A stretch of DNA of 64,000 bases from Sphingomonas qomolangmaensis (GTDB taxonomy: Bacteria > Pseudomonadota > Alphaproteobacteria > Sphingomonadales > Sphingomonadaceae), in contig NZ_CP101740.1 of the NCBI RefSeq assembly GCF_024496245.1, forward strand, positions 2,169,501-2,233,500. The letters are read 5' to 3'. The position numbers were made by a program, and so were the translations under genes. Positions 18,910-29,513 of this stretch are shown piece after piece. The notes below the pieces were generated by a model. That model did not search any database and was not told where the DNA came from. It saw nothing but the letters and a program-made list of their open reading frames with translations. The stretch's first letter is position 1, and each line of letters begins with the position of its first letter.

Positions 18910-19559
18910 GCCGCCGGCTGCACCCGATCGGGATGCGCCGCCGCGACCGCATCGATCGCCGCCATCACCGAATCGATCGCCACCAGTCGCGGATACGGCG
19001 TCACATCCAGCTCGAGCCGCCGCGCGTTGAACATCTGCGGCACCAGGCAGACATCGGCGATGCCCGGCGCCTCGCCCCCCAGAAAGCGCGCATCGCCCGC
19101 CATCTGCTCGAGCGCGGCGAACCCCTCGGCTACCCAGTGGCGATACCAGTCGTCGCGCGCCGCCTGCTCGGCGCCGAGCGCGCTGCCCAGATAGCGCAGC
19201 ACGCGCAGATTGTTGAGCGGGTGGATGTCGCACGCGATCAGCAGCGCGCGCTCCATCGCCCGCGCCCGCGCGAACGGATCGGCGGGGTACAAAGCGGGTG
19301 CCGGATGCGCGCTTTCGAGCCATTCGATGATCGCCAGGCTCTGCCCCAGCATCCGCCCATCGGGCAGTTCGAGCGCGGGGACGAAGCCCTGCGCGTTGCG
19401 CGCCAGATGCTGGGGGCTGCGCTGGTCGCCCTTCACCAACGAAACGTCGTGCCGGCGATAGGCGACGCCTTTCAGGTTCAGCGCGATGCGGACGCGATAG
19501 CTCGCCGACGATCGGAAATAATCGTGGAGCACATAACCCGAAGCCGCCGCGCCGTTCAC
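18906..19559 (-). CDS. maiA: Maleylacetoacetate isomerase / zeta-class GST
   Basis: 217-aa glutathione S-transferase fold enzyme that isomerises maleylacetoacetate to fumarylacetoacetate in tyrosine/homogentisate breakdown. The N-terminal active-site motif SSASYRVRIALNLKG is diagnostic. QGFVPALELPDG, the GSH-binding QSLAIIEWLE and the C-terminal helical domain (ACDIHPLNNLRVL) follow. GTG at 19559 overlaps the lepB stop (GTGA). No other tyrosine-catabolic gene is in view; in many alphaproteobacteria rnc follows lepB here instead. Confidence 0.9.
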   Translation of the reverse strand: MNGAAASGYVLHDYFRSSASYRVRIALNLKGVAYRRHDVSLVKGDQRSPQHLARNAQGFVPALELPDGRMLGQSLAIIEWLESAHPAPALYPADPFARARAMERALLIACDIHPLNNLRVLRYLGSALGAEQAARDDWYRHWVAEGFAALEQMAGDARFLGGEAPGIADVCLVPQMFNARRLELDVTPYPRLVAIDSVMAAIDAVAAAHPDRVQPAA

Positions 19560-20437
19560 TCGGCGTCGGCCCGGTCGGGATGCAGCGACGCGCCGGTGCG
19601 GCTCGGGCGAAGCGACTGCCACCAGGTCAGCGGGTTGAGCGTCGCGCTGCCGTCGAGCGAGAAGGTGACGAATTCGGCACGCCCGCCGATATTCTCCCAC
19701 GGCACCGGCCCGCCCAGCCCGTTTTCCTCGACCCCGAAGCGGCTGTCGGCGCTGTTGTCGCGATTGTCGCCCATCAGGAAGACATGGCCGTCGGGAATCT
19801 CGACCGGCGCGAAATTGTCGCCGCGGGTATAGCCCATGTCGATCGTGTCGTAGCTGGCGCCGTTGGGCAGCGTCTCGCGGAAGATCGCGACGCGGCAATA
19901 ATGCGCGCCGTCCTCGCCGCTCACCAGCGCGTCGGGATAATGCATCGCCTCGCAGCGCGTATTGGCATCGACCGGGATCAGCCGGTGGCCTGCGGCTTGG
20001 CGCTCGACCGCGACATCGTTGAGGAAGATGGTGCCGCCGCGCACTTCGAGCACGTCGCCGGGCAGGCCGATCACGCGCTTGATATAATCGGTGCGCGATC
20101 CCGGCGGCGAGACGATCACGACGTCGCCGCGCTCGGGCATCGATCCGAACAGCCGCCCCGAAATGAAGGGCAGCAGATGGAAGGTCGGCGAGATGAACGA
20201 ATAGCCATAGGGATATTTGGTCACCACCAGCCGGTCGCCCACCAGCAATCCGGGCATCATCGATTCCGACGGGATGTAGAATGGCTTGGCGATCAGGCTG
20301 TGGAAGCCCAGCACCGCCAGGATCAGCCAGAAAATGCCCTTCACCTCGCCCCACCAATCGGTGCCGCTGGCGCTGCGCTTTTCGGGGGCGGCCACCGGCT
20401 CGCTCTTCGGGTCCAGCGCCAAGTCTTCCGCCGCCAT
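19556..20437 (-). CDS. lepB: Signal peptidase I
   Basis: 293-aa membrane serine protease that removes signal peptides at the periplasmic face. One N-terminal membrane helix (about 33-48) precedes the catalytic Ser59 in PSESMMPGLLVGD. The general-base Lys120 lies in DYIKRVIGLPGD, and box E (LMGDNRDNSADSRFG) is intact. A disulfide-candidate cysteine pair (TRCEAMHY / HYCRV) lies in the beta domain. ATG at 20437 shares one base with the acpS stop (TGATG). A longer frame upstream reads into acpS and is rejected. Confidence 0.96.
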   Translation of the reverse strand: MAAEDLALDPKSEPVAAPEKRSASGTDWWGEVKGIFWLILAVLGFHSLIAKPFYIPSESMMPGLLVGDRLVVTKYPYGYSFISPTFHLLPFISGRLFGSMPERGDVVIVSPPGSRTDYIKRVIGLPGDVLEVRGGTIFLNDVAVERQAAGHRLIPVDANTRCEAMHYPDALVSGEDGAHYCRVAIFRETLPNGASYDTIDMGYTRGDNFAPVEIPDGHVFLMGDNRDNSADSRFGVEENGLGGPVPWENIGGRAEFVTFSLDGSATLNPLTWWQSLRPSRTGASLHPDRADAE

Positions 20438-20850
20438 CAGTTCGTCTTCTCCATGGGCACCGCTTCGATGATCACGAAGGCCTGCGCCCATGGGTGGTCG
20501 TCGGTAAGCGTCAAATGCACCGCCGCGACGTGGCCCGCCGGGGTGATGGCGTCAAGTCTCGCCCGGGCGCCGCCGGTCAGCACCAGCGTCGGCGCGCCCG
20601 AGGGGGCATTGACCACGCCGATGTCGCGCATGAACACCCCGCGCTTGAACCCGGTGCCCACCGCCTTCGAAAATGCCTCCTTGGCGGCGAAGCGCTTGGC
20701 GAGCGTGCCCGCGCGCGTCAGCGGCCGCCGCGCCGCCTTGGCCTGTTCGGCCTGCGTGAACACGCGATCGAGGAAACGCTGGCCGAAGCGGGCCACCGAC
20801 GCCTCGATCCGCTCGATATTGCAGAGGTCCGAACCCAGGCCGAGGATCAC
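20437..20850 (-). CDS. acpS: Holo-[acyl-carrier-protein] synthase
   Basis: 137-aa 4'-phosphopantetheinyl transferase that converts apo-ACP to holo-ACP using CoA. The two family signatures are visible: [12 protein letters not shown] (Mg-binding Asp) and [14 protein letters not shown] (Glu/Lys). The GTG at 20850 is chosen because GAGGA lies six bases upstream; that purine box is the outer end of a palindromic repeat. It sits between pdxJ and lepB, the standard alphaproteobacterial order. Confidence 0.95.
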   Translation of the reverse strand: MILGLGSDLCNIERIEASVARFGQRFLDRVFTQAEQAKAARRPLTRAGTLAKRFAAKEAFSKAVGTGFKRGVFMRDIGVVNAPSGAPTLVLTGGARARLDAITPAGHVAAVHLTLTDDHPWAQAFVIIEAVPMEKTN

Positions 20851-20854
20851 AACC

Positions 20855-20996
20855 AATCCTCCCCGAGCTCGCTCGGGGAGGGGGACCGCGCCCGCAGGAC
20901 GTGGTGGAGGGGCAAAGCCACGAGCGGTGCGCCCGCGGCGTTCCCCTCCACCATGCTGCGCATGGTCCCCCTCCCCGAGCGAGCTCGGGGAGGATT
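20855..20996. repeat. 142-bp palindromic element between acpS and pdxJ
   Basis: The outer arms are perfect inverted copies (aatcctccccgagctcgctc at the left, its reverse complement at the right). A second inverted pair (ggtggaggggcaa / ccctccaccatg) lies inside. The element's left end, read on the minus strand, provides the Shine-Dalgarno of acpS. Confidence 0.85.
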
Positions 20997-21007
20997 TGCC
21001 GTCCCCA

Positions 21008-21736
21008 TCACCGCGCCTCGTCCATCAGCGCGCGCATCCGCTGCACCACCGCGCCCAGGCCGTCGAAGATCGCCTCGCCGATCAGGAAATGCCCGATGTT
21101 GAGCTCGCGCACCTGCGGGATCGCGGCGATCGGGGTGACGTTGTCGAAAGTCAGCCCGTGTCCGGCATGCACCTCGATCCCGTTCTTCGCCGCCAGCGCC
21201 GCGGCATCGGCGATCCGCCGCAGCTCGGCCACCTGCGCCTCGCCCGCCAGCTCGCAATACAGCCCGGTATGCAGCTCGACCACCGGCGCACCCAGCCGCA
21301 CCGCGGCGTCGATCTGCCGCGCCTCGGGCTCGATGAACAGCGACACGCGCGATCCGTTGGCGGCGAGCCTCTCGACCATCGGCGCGAGCAGGTCGAACCG
21401 CCCCGCCGCGTCGAGCCCGCCCTCGGTGGTGCGCTCCTCGCGCTTTTCGGGGACGATGCACACCGCGTGCGGGCGATGGCGCAGCGCGATCCCGAGCATT
21501 TCGTCGGTCGCTGCCATCTCGAGGTTGAGCGGCACCGTCAGCTCGGCGACCAGCCGCGCGATATCGTCGTCGGTGATGTGGCGCCGGTCCTCGCGCAGAT
21601 GCGCGGTGATCCCGTCGGCCCCCGCCTGCGCCGCCAGCAGCGCGGCGCGCACCGGGTCGGGATAGCCGCTGCCGCGCGCGTTGCGCACCGTCGCGACGTG
21701 GTCGATATTTACGCCAAGGCGAAGCACGTCGGTCAT
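21008..21736 (-). CDS. pdxJ: Pyridoxine 5'-phosphate synthase
   Basis: 242-aa TIM-barrel enzyme that condenses 3-amino-2-oxopropyl phosphate with deoxyxylulose 5-phosphate to make pyridoxine 5'-phosphate (DXP-dependent vitamin B6 route). Key stretches: [16 protein letters not shown] at the start, [51 protein letters not shown] and [14 protein letters not shown] at 21736 overlaps the upstream serine-hydrolase stop (ATGA). serA and serC elsewhere in the window belong to serine synthesis; serC can also act in the B6 route. Confidence 0.97.
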   Translation of the reverse strand: MTDVLRLGVNIDHVATVRNARGSGYPDPVRAALLAAQAGADGITAHLREDRRHITDDDIARLVAELTVPLNLEMAATDEMLGIALRHRPHAVCIVPEKREERTTEGGLDAAGRFDLLAPMVERLAANGSRVSLFIEPEARQIDAAVRLGAPVVELHTGLYCELAGEAQVAELRRIADAAALAAKNGIEVHAGHGLTFDNVTPIAAIPQVRELNIGHFLIGEAIFDGLGAVVQRMRALMDEAR

Positions 21737-22806
21737 CGACACGCCGTTGCCGCCAACAGATCGTGGCTCAGTCCCTTGCCCTGCCATATCTCGCCGAACT
21801 CCAGTTTTTCATCATCGGTGAACAGGATCACGATCCGATCGACATCGGGCAGGATGATGTTGCGCACCTGATAGCGACCGATGCCGCCGCGTCGCTCGAC
21901 GATGCGCACCGGCTTGCTACACCCTTTGAGCGGTGCGTCGAACACCCATTGCGCCAGCGCCATATAGCCGAGCGCCGGGTCCCCCGCCCACATCGCCTGG
22001 CGCGCCGCGGGCGACATCAGCGTGCCCGCGGCCAGCGCGCGGTCGATCGCCAGCAGATCGGCGCCGGTTCCCGCCAATCCGCCCGCCGCGCCATAGCGCT
22101 CGAACGAAACCGCATAGCCCGGTGGCAGCGGCCTGGCGAAATCGGGCAGCCCATCGGCGCCCGCGTCGACGTAGCGCGTCCCGGCCAGCGCCAACGGCTT
22201 GGCCAGGCCTTCATCGAACAATGCCGCCAATGTCTTGCCGCTGACGCGTTCGAGCGCCGCGGCCAGCACGATCGAGTCACAATTGTTATACGCCCAGTCA
22301 CCACCCGGGGCCTTGCGATCGGCGAGGCACCAGTCGAGCCCGGTCGGGCCGGTCGAATAGAAGCCAGGATCGCCGGCTGCATCGATCGGCGAATCGTCCG
22401 GGTTGCGGAGCCCCGAACGGTGCTGCAGCAACTCGCGGATCGTCGGTGCGATGCCGCCGCCTTTCAGCGCGGGCAGATAGGCGTCGACGGTGGCGTCGAG
22501 CGCGACCCTGCCGGCATCGACCTGCTGCATCGTCAGGATCGCGAGCACCTGCTTGCTCACCGATGCCCATGGCCAGCGCTGTTGGTCGGTCGCGCGCGGG
22601 TGGCACAAGGTGATCGCGGTGCCGGCAGCGGGCGCGCATTTGGCGCGCGGCGTCTGCCACAATATACGATCCTTGGTCGCCACCATTGCGAACCCCGAAA
22701 ACCCGCCCGCCTTCAGCGCAGCGGCGATGGCAGGCTCGTCGGGCGGAGGCGTCTGCGCAGGGGCCGCAAGCGCCAGCATCGCGGCCAGCGCCGCCAGCGC
22801 GGTCAT
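21733..22806 (-). CDS. Beta-lactamase-family serine hydrolase
   Basis: 357 aa with a signal peptide ([18 protein letters not shown]). Class C beta-lactamase/DD-peptidase fold: S82-V-S-K85 and Y173-N-N motifs are present. A third KTG-like motif is not obvious; ERRGGIG near the end may be in that place. Five or more cysteines suggest periplasmic disulfides. It may be an esterase or peptidase rather than a beta-lactamase. It is locked between pyrE and pdxJ with ATGA overlaps on both sides, which is not the usual arrangement. Confidence 0.85.
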   Translation of the reverse strand: MTALAALAAMLALAAPAQTPPPDEPAIAAALKAGGFSGFAMVATKDRILWQTPRAKCAPAAGTAITLCHPRATDQQRWPWASVSKQVLAILTMQQVDAGRVALDATVDAYLPALKGGGIAPTIRELLQHRSGLRNPDDSPIDAAGDPGFYSTGPTGLDWCLADRKAPGGDWAYNNCDSIVLAAALERVSGKTLAALFDEGLAKPLALAGTRYVDAGADGLPDFARPLPPGYAVSFERYGAAGGLAGTGADLLAIDRALAAGTLMSPAARQAMWAGDPALGYMALAQWVFDAPLKGCSKPVRIVERRGGIGRYQVRNIILPDVDRIVILFTDDEKLEFGEIWQGKGLSHDLLAATACR

Positions 22807-23387
22807 GGCGCCGCCCGGCTACCCGGCTTGATCGCGGGAATCGCCGCCAGCTCGGGGGGGAGCTCGGCGGGGTCGTAGCTGGGCACGTCGAGCCGGATCA
22901 GCGGGAAGAAGGGAACCCCCAGATCAGCCGCGCCGTTCGACCGATCGACGAGCGAGGCAGCGGCGATCACCGCGCCGCCCGCGCGCCCGATCGCCGCGAT
23001 CGCCTCGCGCGACGACAGGCCGGTGGTGACGACGTCCTCCATCATCAGCACGCACTGCCCGGGGATCAGGCGAAAGCCGCGGCGGAGTTCGAACACCCCC
23101 TCGGGCCGTTCGAGGAACATCGCCTCGACCCCCAGCGCGCGGCCCATTTCGTGGCCGGCGATCACCCCGCCCATCGCGGGCGACACCACCACTTCGATTC
23201 GTCGGCGAACGTCGTCGGGGAGCGCGCGCACCAGCGCCTCGGCCAAGCGCGCACCGCGCGCCGGATCCATTAGCACCCGCGCGCATTGTAGATAGCGGGA
23301 CGAACGCAGTCCCGAGGAGAGAATAAAATGCCCCTCGAGCAGCGCCTCGGCAGCGCGGAACTCACCCAGAATCTCGTCTTCGGTCAT
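22803..23387 (-). CDS. pyrE: Orotate phosphoribosyltransferase
   Basis: 194-aa pyrimidine biosynthesis enzyme joining orotate and PRPP to give orotidine 5'-phosphate. The PRPP-binding motif VLMMEDVVTTGLS is intact, with HFILSSGLRSSRYLQC and SPAMGGVIAGHEM upstream. ATG at 23387 follows GGGAAG. First gene of the minus-strand run ending in maiA; a good promoter lies 29-57 nt upstream. A frame extending further 5' covers the intergenic region and is not coding. Confidence 0.96.
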   Translation of the reverse strand: MTEDEILGEFRAAEALLEGHFILSSGLRSSRYLQCARVLMDPARGARLAEALVRALPDDVRRRIEVVVSPAMGGVIAGHEMGRALGVEAMFLERPEGVFELRRGFRLIPGQCVLMMEDVVTTGLSSREAIAAIGRAGGAVIAAASLVDRSNGAADLGVPFFPLIRLDVPSYDPAELPPELAAIPAIKPGSRAAP

Positions 23388-23415
23388 GCGCTTCCCGGTT
23401 TGTTTGAAGGCGCAC

Positions 23416-23444
23416 AGAATAGGCTTGGGTGCGCTGCATCGCAA
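23416..23444 (-). promoter_or_regulatory. Sigma-70-like promoter of pyrE
   Basis: On the minus strand TTGCGA (23444-23439) and TATTCT (23421-23416) are separated by exactly 17 nt and lie upstream of the pyrE ATG at 23387. Motif match only. Confidence 0.5.
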
Positions 23445-23473
23445 CCATGGGCCAAAAACCGGGTGTGACAAGC

Positions 23474-23502
23474 TTGAGACAAGCGGCATCCATGCGTATA
23501 GG
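23474..23502 (+). promoter_or_regulatory. Sigma-70-like promoter of the cytochrome oxidase operon
   Basis: TTGAGA (23474-23479) and TATAGG (23497-23502) with 17-nt spacing, 72 nt before the first oxidase gene. It lies back to back with the pyrE promoter in a 187-nt divergent region. Confidence 0.5.
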
Positions 23503-23574
23503 CCAGCCGCAAACGACCGACGGGTGGTTACAAGCGCGCGATTGGGCGCGGCTCGGCTAGGATGACCTGAGACA

Positions 23575-24768
23575 ATGCGGATGAACGGGTTCAAGACGAT
23601 TTTGGTTGCGGCGGGGCTGGCATGCGCCGGCACTGCCATCGCACAGGAAGCGGTCCCCGCCGCTCCGGTAAGCGCGCCTGCTGCGGCGCAACCCGGCACT
23701 CCCGCCACTACCGGCCCCGATAGCGAATCGGCCGTCACCGCTACTGCCGCCGAGGCAGCCTCACCAGCCGACCCCACGCTGAACGCCGATGGTTCGCCCC
23801 GGCTGATCCCCGCCGACGGAATCGGCCAGCCGACCAACCGCTCGATCGGCATCCAACCGCAGGTGACCGACCTTGGCGACGACGCCAAGTGGTTCCACAA
23901 CGTCATCCTCGTGCCGGTGATCACGATCATCTCGCTGTTCGTGCTCGGGCTGCTGGTGTGGGTGGTGATCCGCTATCGCCGCGCCGCCAATCCGGTGCCG
24001 TCGAAGACGTCGCACAACACGATGATCGAAATCGTGTGGACCGCGGCCCCGGTGATCATCCTGGCGCTGATCGCGATCCCCTCGATCCGCCTGCTGGCTG
24101 CGCAGTATGAGCCTGCCCCCGCCAACGCCATCACGCTGAAGGCGATCGGCAACCAATGGTATTGGAGCTACGAATACCCCGACCATGGCGGCGTCGCGAT
24201 CACCGCGAACATGCTCAAGGAGCAAAGCGAGGTCGAGGCCGGCCAGCGTTTCCGCACCCCCGCCGACGGCCCGCGCCTGCTGGCGGTCGACAACCGTATC
24301 GTCCTGCCCGTTGGCGTGCCGATCCGGCTGATCACCACCGCCAACGACGTGATCCACAGCTGGGCGATGCCCGCCTTCTGGATCAAGATGGACGCGGTCC
24401 CCGGCCGGCTGAACGAGACGAGCTTCACCATCCGCGAGCCCGGCCTGTATTTCGGCCAGTGCTCCGAACTGTGCGGTTCGCGCCACGCCTTCATGCCGAT
24501 CGCGGTCGAAGCGGTCTCGCCCGAGGTGTTTGCGCAGTGGATCCGTGCCAAGGGCGGCGCGATGCCCGGCCAGGGCGCCGCTCCCGCAGCGCAGGTACCA
24601 ACCGGTTCGGCGGGCTCGATCCCGACCGAGGCCGGTGCCGACGCCGGCGACGATACCACGGCTCCCGACAATGCAACCGGCCCGACGGTGGACGCGACCA
24701 CCCAGGCCCCGACGACGACCCAGGCTGCGAGCGGCAACGCCGGCGGCCTCGGCAATGTGGACCAGTAA
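23575..24768 (+). CDS. ctaC: Cytochrome c oxidase subunit II
   Basis: 397-aa CuA-bearing subunit of an aa3-type oxidase. It has a signal peptide (to about residue 23), an Ala/Pro-rich linker, two membrane helices (about 108-128 and 150-170) and a cupredoxin domain. The CuA ligands are in GQCSELCGSRHAFMP, with the upstream His in DVIHSWAMP and the electron-entry aromatics in QWYWSYEYPD. The C-terminus extends into about 70 residues rich in Ala, Thr and Pro, longer than most homologues. First gene of the oxidase operon. Confidence 0.97.
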   Translation: MRMNGFKTILVAAGLACAGTAIAQEAVPAAPVSAPAAAQPGTPATTGPDSESAVTATAAEAASPADPTLNADGSPRLIPADGIGQPTNRSIGIQPQVTDLGDDAKWFHNVILVPVITIISLFVLGLLVWVVIRYRRAANPVPSKTSHNTMIEIVWTAAPVIILALIAIPSIRLLAAQYEPAPANAITLKAIGNQWYWSYEYPDHGGVAITANMLKEQSEVEAGQRFRTPADGPRLLAVDNRIVLPVGVPIRLITTANDVIHSWAMPAFWIKMDAVPGRLNETSFTIREPGLYFGQCSELCGSRHAFMPIAVEAVSPEVFAQWIRAKGGAMPGQGAAPAAQVPTGSAGSIPTEAGADAGDDTTAPDNATGPTVDATTQAPTTTQAASGNAGGLGNVDQ

Positions 24769-26442
<1,674 letters not shown>

Positions 26443-26451
26443 CGATCAATC

Positions 26452-26580
26452 CCCCTCCCGCTTGCGGGAGGGGCGCTTAGAATTTCCCCTCCCGCAAGCG
26501 GGAGGGGTTAGGGGAGGGCCTGTACGGGGCGCCTCCCCCCATACCCTCCCCCTACCCCTCCCGCAGGCGGGAGGGGGGAA
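26452..26580. repeat. Three hairpin repeats between ctaD and ctaB
   Basis: Palindromes of form cccctcccgc-(tt/aa/ag)-gcgggagggg lie at 26452-26473, 26486-26507 and 26555-26576 inside the oxidase operon. They may lower read-through or protect the upstream message. The last merges into the GGGAGGGGGGAAGAAG that precedes the ctaB start. Confidence 0.8.
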
Positions 26581-26587
26581 GAAGAAC

Positions 26588-27493
26588 ATGACCGCCGCAA
26601 CCGTCACGACCCCGATCGCCGCCGACTGGCGCGACTTCCTCGCGCTTACCAAGCCGCGCGTGCTCAGCCTGGTCGTCTATACCGGACTTTGCGGGCTGCT
26701 GGCGGCTCCCACGACGATCCACCCGGTCATCGGCTTCACCGCGATCCTGTGCATCGCGCTCGCCGCGGGTGCCGCGGGCACGCTCAACCAATGGTATGAG
26801 GTCGATCTCGATTCGCGGATGAAGCGCACCGCCAAGCGGCCGCTGCCCGCCGGCCGGATGGACCGCGACACCGCGCTGCAGTTCGGCGTCGGCCTGTCGA
26901 TCTTCTCGGTCGTCCTGATGGGGCTGGCGGTGAACCTCGTCGCCGCCGCGATCCTCGCCGTCTCGATCCTCTTCTACGTCCTCGTCTACACCGTGTGGCT
27001 CAAGCGCCGCACCCCGCAGAACATCGTCATCGGCGGCGCCGCGGGTGCCTTCCCGCCGATGATCGGCTGGGCCGCCGCCACCGGCGACGTCACGCTGATG
27101 CCGATCCTGTTGTTCGCGATCATCTTCCTGTGGACCCCGCCGCATTTCTGGGCGCTCGCGCTGTTCGTCGAGACCGATTACGCCAATGCCGGGGTGCCGA
27201 TGCTCCCCGTCGTCGCGGGTGAGCGCGTGACGCGCCAGCATGTCGGGCTCTACACCATTCCGATGGCGGCGGTGGCGATCGCGCCCTGGCCGCTAGGCTT
27301 CACCGACTGGATCTACGGCACCGTCGCGGTGGCGACGACCGCGATCTTCGCCGTGCTGGCGCTGATCGTGACGATGCGCACCAGCCAGCCCGGCGACGGC
27401 ATGACGCCTGAGAAGAAGCTGTTCAAATTCTCGATCCTCTATCTCTTCATCCTTTTCGGCGCGTTGGTCGTCGATGCACAGGTATTCGCATGA
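26588..27493 (+). CDS. ctaB: Protoheme IX farnesyltransferase (heme O synthase)
   Basis: 301-aa UbiA-family membrane enzyme that adds farnesyl to heme b, the first step towards heme a for this oxidase. Prenyl-binding motif [21 protein letters not shown] and second motif [30 protein letters not shown] are intact; about nine helices. ATG at 26588 chosen because the purine box from the repeat lies just upstream and the family N-terminus ([14 protein letters not shown]) follows. An in-frame extension reads through repeat DNA and is rejected. The stop overlaps the next small gene (ATGA). Confidence 0.96.
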   Translation: MTAATVTTPIAADWRDFLALTKPRVLSLVVYTGLCGLLAAPTTIHPVIGFTAILCIALAAGAAGTLNQWYEVDLDSRMKRTAKRPLPAGRMDRDTALQFGVGLSIFSVVLMGLAVNLVAAAILAVSILFYVLVYTVWLKRRTPQNIVIGGAAGAFPPMIGWAAATGDVTLMPILLFAIIFLWTPPHFWALALFVETDYANAGVPMLPVVAGERVTRQHVGLYTIPMAAVAIAPWPLGFTDWIYGTVAVATTAIFAVLALIVTMRTSQPGDGMTPEKKLFKFSILYLFILFGALVVDAQVFA

Positions 27494-27624
27494 CCCCCGA
27501 CGACGAGAAGCTGATCCGCAAGCGCCAGCGATCGCGCGCGCTGGTGCTCGCGCTGATCCTCGGCGGGTTCGTCGTGCTGATGTACGCCATCAGCATCATC
27601 AAGATGGGGAATGCGACCTCGTGA
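27490..27624 (+). CDS. Small single-helix protein of the oxidase operon (CoxF-like)
   Basis: 44 aa: a charged head ([17 protein letters not shown]) followed by one membrane helix ([19 protein letters not shown]) and a short tail. It starts inside the ctaB stop (ATGA) and its own stop overlaps the ctaG start (GTGA), so it is almost certainly translated. Alphaproteobacterial cox operons commonly carry a small membrane protein at this point, annotated CoxF or hypothetical. Function unproven; probably assembly-related. Confidence 0.85.
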   Translation: MTPDDEKLIRKRQRSRALVLALILGGFVVLMYAISIIKMGNATS

Positions 27625-28160
27625 TCGACCGCAACATCCGCACCGCATTGATCGCCACCGCGGGCGTCGTCAGCATGACCGGCGTCGGCTTCGCGAGCGT
27701 CCCCCTCTATCGCATGTTCTGCCAGGCGACCGGCTTCGGCGGCACGACGCAGCGCGCGAACGCCGCCCCCGGCGCGACGACCGGCCAGCAGATGACGGTC
27801 GCGTTCGACAGCAACACCAGCAACGCGCTGCCGTGGCGCTTCTCGCCCGACCAGCGGAGCATGAAGGTGTCGCTGGGCGAGCGCGAGATGGCGTTCTTCA
27901 CCGCGAAGAACAATTCGGACAAGCCCGTCACCGGCACCGCGACGTTCAACGTCACGCCCGCGCAGGCGGGCAAATATTTCAGCAAGATCCAGTGTTTCTG
28001 CTTCACCGAGCAGACGCTCCAGCCCGGCGAGGAAATTCGGATGCCGGTGGTGTATTTCGTCGATCCGGCGATCGCCACCGACCCCGATGCCCGCTCGGTG
28101 CAGGAAATCACGCTCTCCTACACATTTTACCCGGTGGATTCCGCGAAGGCCGCAAGCTAG
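27621..28160 (+). CDS. ctaG: Cytochrome c oxidase assembly protein CtaG (Cox11 family)
   Basis: 179-aa copper chaperone anchored by one N-terminal helix, delivering copper to CuB of subunit I. The copper-binding motif is in SKIQCFCFTEQTL, preceded by the membrane segment TALIATAGVVSMTGVGFASVP and LYRMFCQATGFGG. GTG start at 27621 overlaps the small protein's stop. Normal length for the family, complete C-terminus (ITLSYTFYPVD). Confidence 0.96.
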   Translation: MIDRNIRTALIATAGVVSMTGVGFASVPLYRMFCQATGFGGTTQRANAAPGATTGQQMTVAFDSNTSNALPWRFSPDQRSMKVSLGEREMAFFTAKNNSDKPVTGTATFNVTPAQAGKYFSKIQCFCFTEQTLQPGEEIRMPVVYFVDPAIATDPDARSVQEITLSYTFYPVDSAKAAS

Positions 28161-28194
28161 AGCGATCGCAAGAATAGCCTGACAGGACGAAGAT

Positions 28195-29094
28195 ATGGCC
28201 GGCGCCAAGAACCACGATTATCATATTCTCCCGCCGAGCATCTGGCCGATGGCCTGCTCGATGGCGGTGCTGCTGCTGGCTGCGGGCGGCATCATGTACA
28301 TGCACGAGGCTGCCGGTGGCGGTTTCGTCCTGCTGGCAGGGCTCGCTGCGACGCTGTTCATGATGGGCAGCTGGTGGGTCGACGTCGTGCGTGAGGCGAA
28401 TGCCGGCGACCATACCCCCGTCGTCCAGCTGCACCTGCGCTACGGCATGATCCTGTTCATCGCGTCGGAAGTGATGTTCTTCGTCGGCTGGTTCTGGGCG
28501 TGGTTCGATTTCTCGTTCTTCCCCGTCCCCGTCGAATATACCGACGGCGTCGTCGCGGTTGCCGCCGATGCCATCGCGCAATGGCCGCCGCGCGGGCTCG
28601 AAGTGATCAGCGCGTTCGAATTCCCGCTGCTCAACACCTTCATCCTGCTGCTGTCGGGCACCACCATCACCTGGTCGCACCATGCACTGATCCACAACCA
28701 GCGCGGCGGGGCCAAGAAGGGCTTCTGGGGCATGCTGGGGGTCGGCGAGGACGACGGCGTTCTGAAGGGGCTGTGGCTCACCGTCGTGCTTGGCCTGATC
28801 TTCAGCTGCATCCAGGCATATGAGTACATGCACGCGCCCTTCGCGTTCGGGCAGTCGAACTACAGCTCGGCCTTCTACATGGCGACCGGCTTCCACGGCT
28901 TCCACGTCCTGGTCGGCACGATCTTCCTGATCGTGAACCTGTTCCGCGCCTATCGTGGCCACTTCACCCCGCGCCAGCATTTCGGCTTCGAGGCGGCTGC
29001 TTGGTACTGGCATTTCGTCGACGTCGTGTGGCTGTTCCTGTTCGTCGTCATCTATGTCTGGGGCGGGTGGAACGCACCGATCCACGCGGGTTGA
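28195..29094 (+). CDS. ctaE: Cytochrome c oxidase subunit III
   Basis: 299-aa membrane subunit with seven helices. It begins MAGAKNHDYHILPPSIWPM and has the family motifs EVMFFVGWFWAWF, TTITWSHHALI, YEYMHAPF, TGFHGFHVLVGT and AAWYWHFVDVVWLFLF. Stabilises the catalytic core of the oxidase. Its stop overlaps the TTG start of the DUF983 gene. Confidence 0.97.
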   Translation: MAGAKNHDYHILPPSIWPMACSMAVLLLAAGGIMYMHEAAGGGFVLLAGLAATLFMMGSWWVDVVREANAGDHTPVVQLHLRYGMILFIASEVMFFVGWFWAWFDFSFFPVPVEYTDGVVAVAADAIAQWPPRGLEVISAFEFPLLNTFILLLSGTTITWSHHALIHNQRGGAKKGFWGMLGVGEDDGVLKGLWLTVVLGLIFSCIQAYEYMHAPFAFGQSNYSSAFYMATGFHGFHVLVGTIFLIVNLFRAYRGHFTPRQHFGFEAAAWYWHFVDVVWLFLFVVIYVWGGWNAPIHAG

Positions 29095-29513
29095 CCCCGA
29101 CCGAACCACAGCAAGAGGCCGGCGCGCCGGGGGCAGAGCTCCCGGCGTCGCCGGCCTCGCTGTATCGGCTGTCGATCACCGGTGGTTGCCCGCGCTGCGC
29201 CGCACCGACGCTGTTCGCAGGCATGCTCAGCTTCGCCCCCAAATGCTCGAACTGCGGGCTCGATTTTACCCAGTTCAACGTCGATGACGGCCCCGCGGCC
29301 TTCCTCACCTTCGGCGTCGGCACGATCATCACGATCCTCGCGATCATCGTCGAGCTGGCGTACGAGCCCGAATGGTGGGTGCATGTCGTACTATGGCTGC
29401 CCCTGACGATCATCGCGGTGATCGGCTCGCTGCGGATCGCCAAGGTGACGCTGCTCGCGCTCGAATATCGCAACTCGGCGCGCGAGGGGCGCCAGCGGAT
29501 CGACCGCCCATGA
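29091..29513 (+). CDS. DUF983 family membrane protein with zinc-ribbon
   Basis: 140 aa. A zinc-ribbon-like pair GGCPRCAAPTLF and APKCSNCGLDF precedes two membrane helices (FLTFGVGTIITILAIIVELAY; LWLPLTIIAVIGSL). DUF983 proteins are commonly found between coxC and SURF1 in alphaproteobacteria and are presumed assembly factors. TTG at 29091 overlaps the subunit III stop (TTGA), deciding the start. ATGA overlap with SURF1. Confidence 0.9.
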   Translation: MTPTEPQQEAGAPGAELPASPASLYRLSITGGCPRCAAPTLFAGMLSFAPKCSNCGLDFTQFNVDDGPAAFLTFGVGTIITILAIIVELAYEPEWWVHVVLWLPLTIIAVIGSLRIAKVTLLALEYRNSAREGRQRIDRP

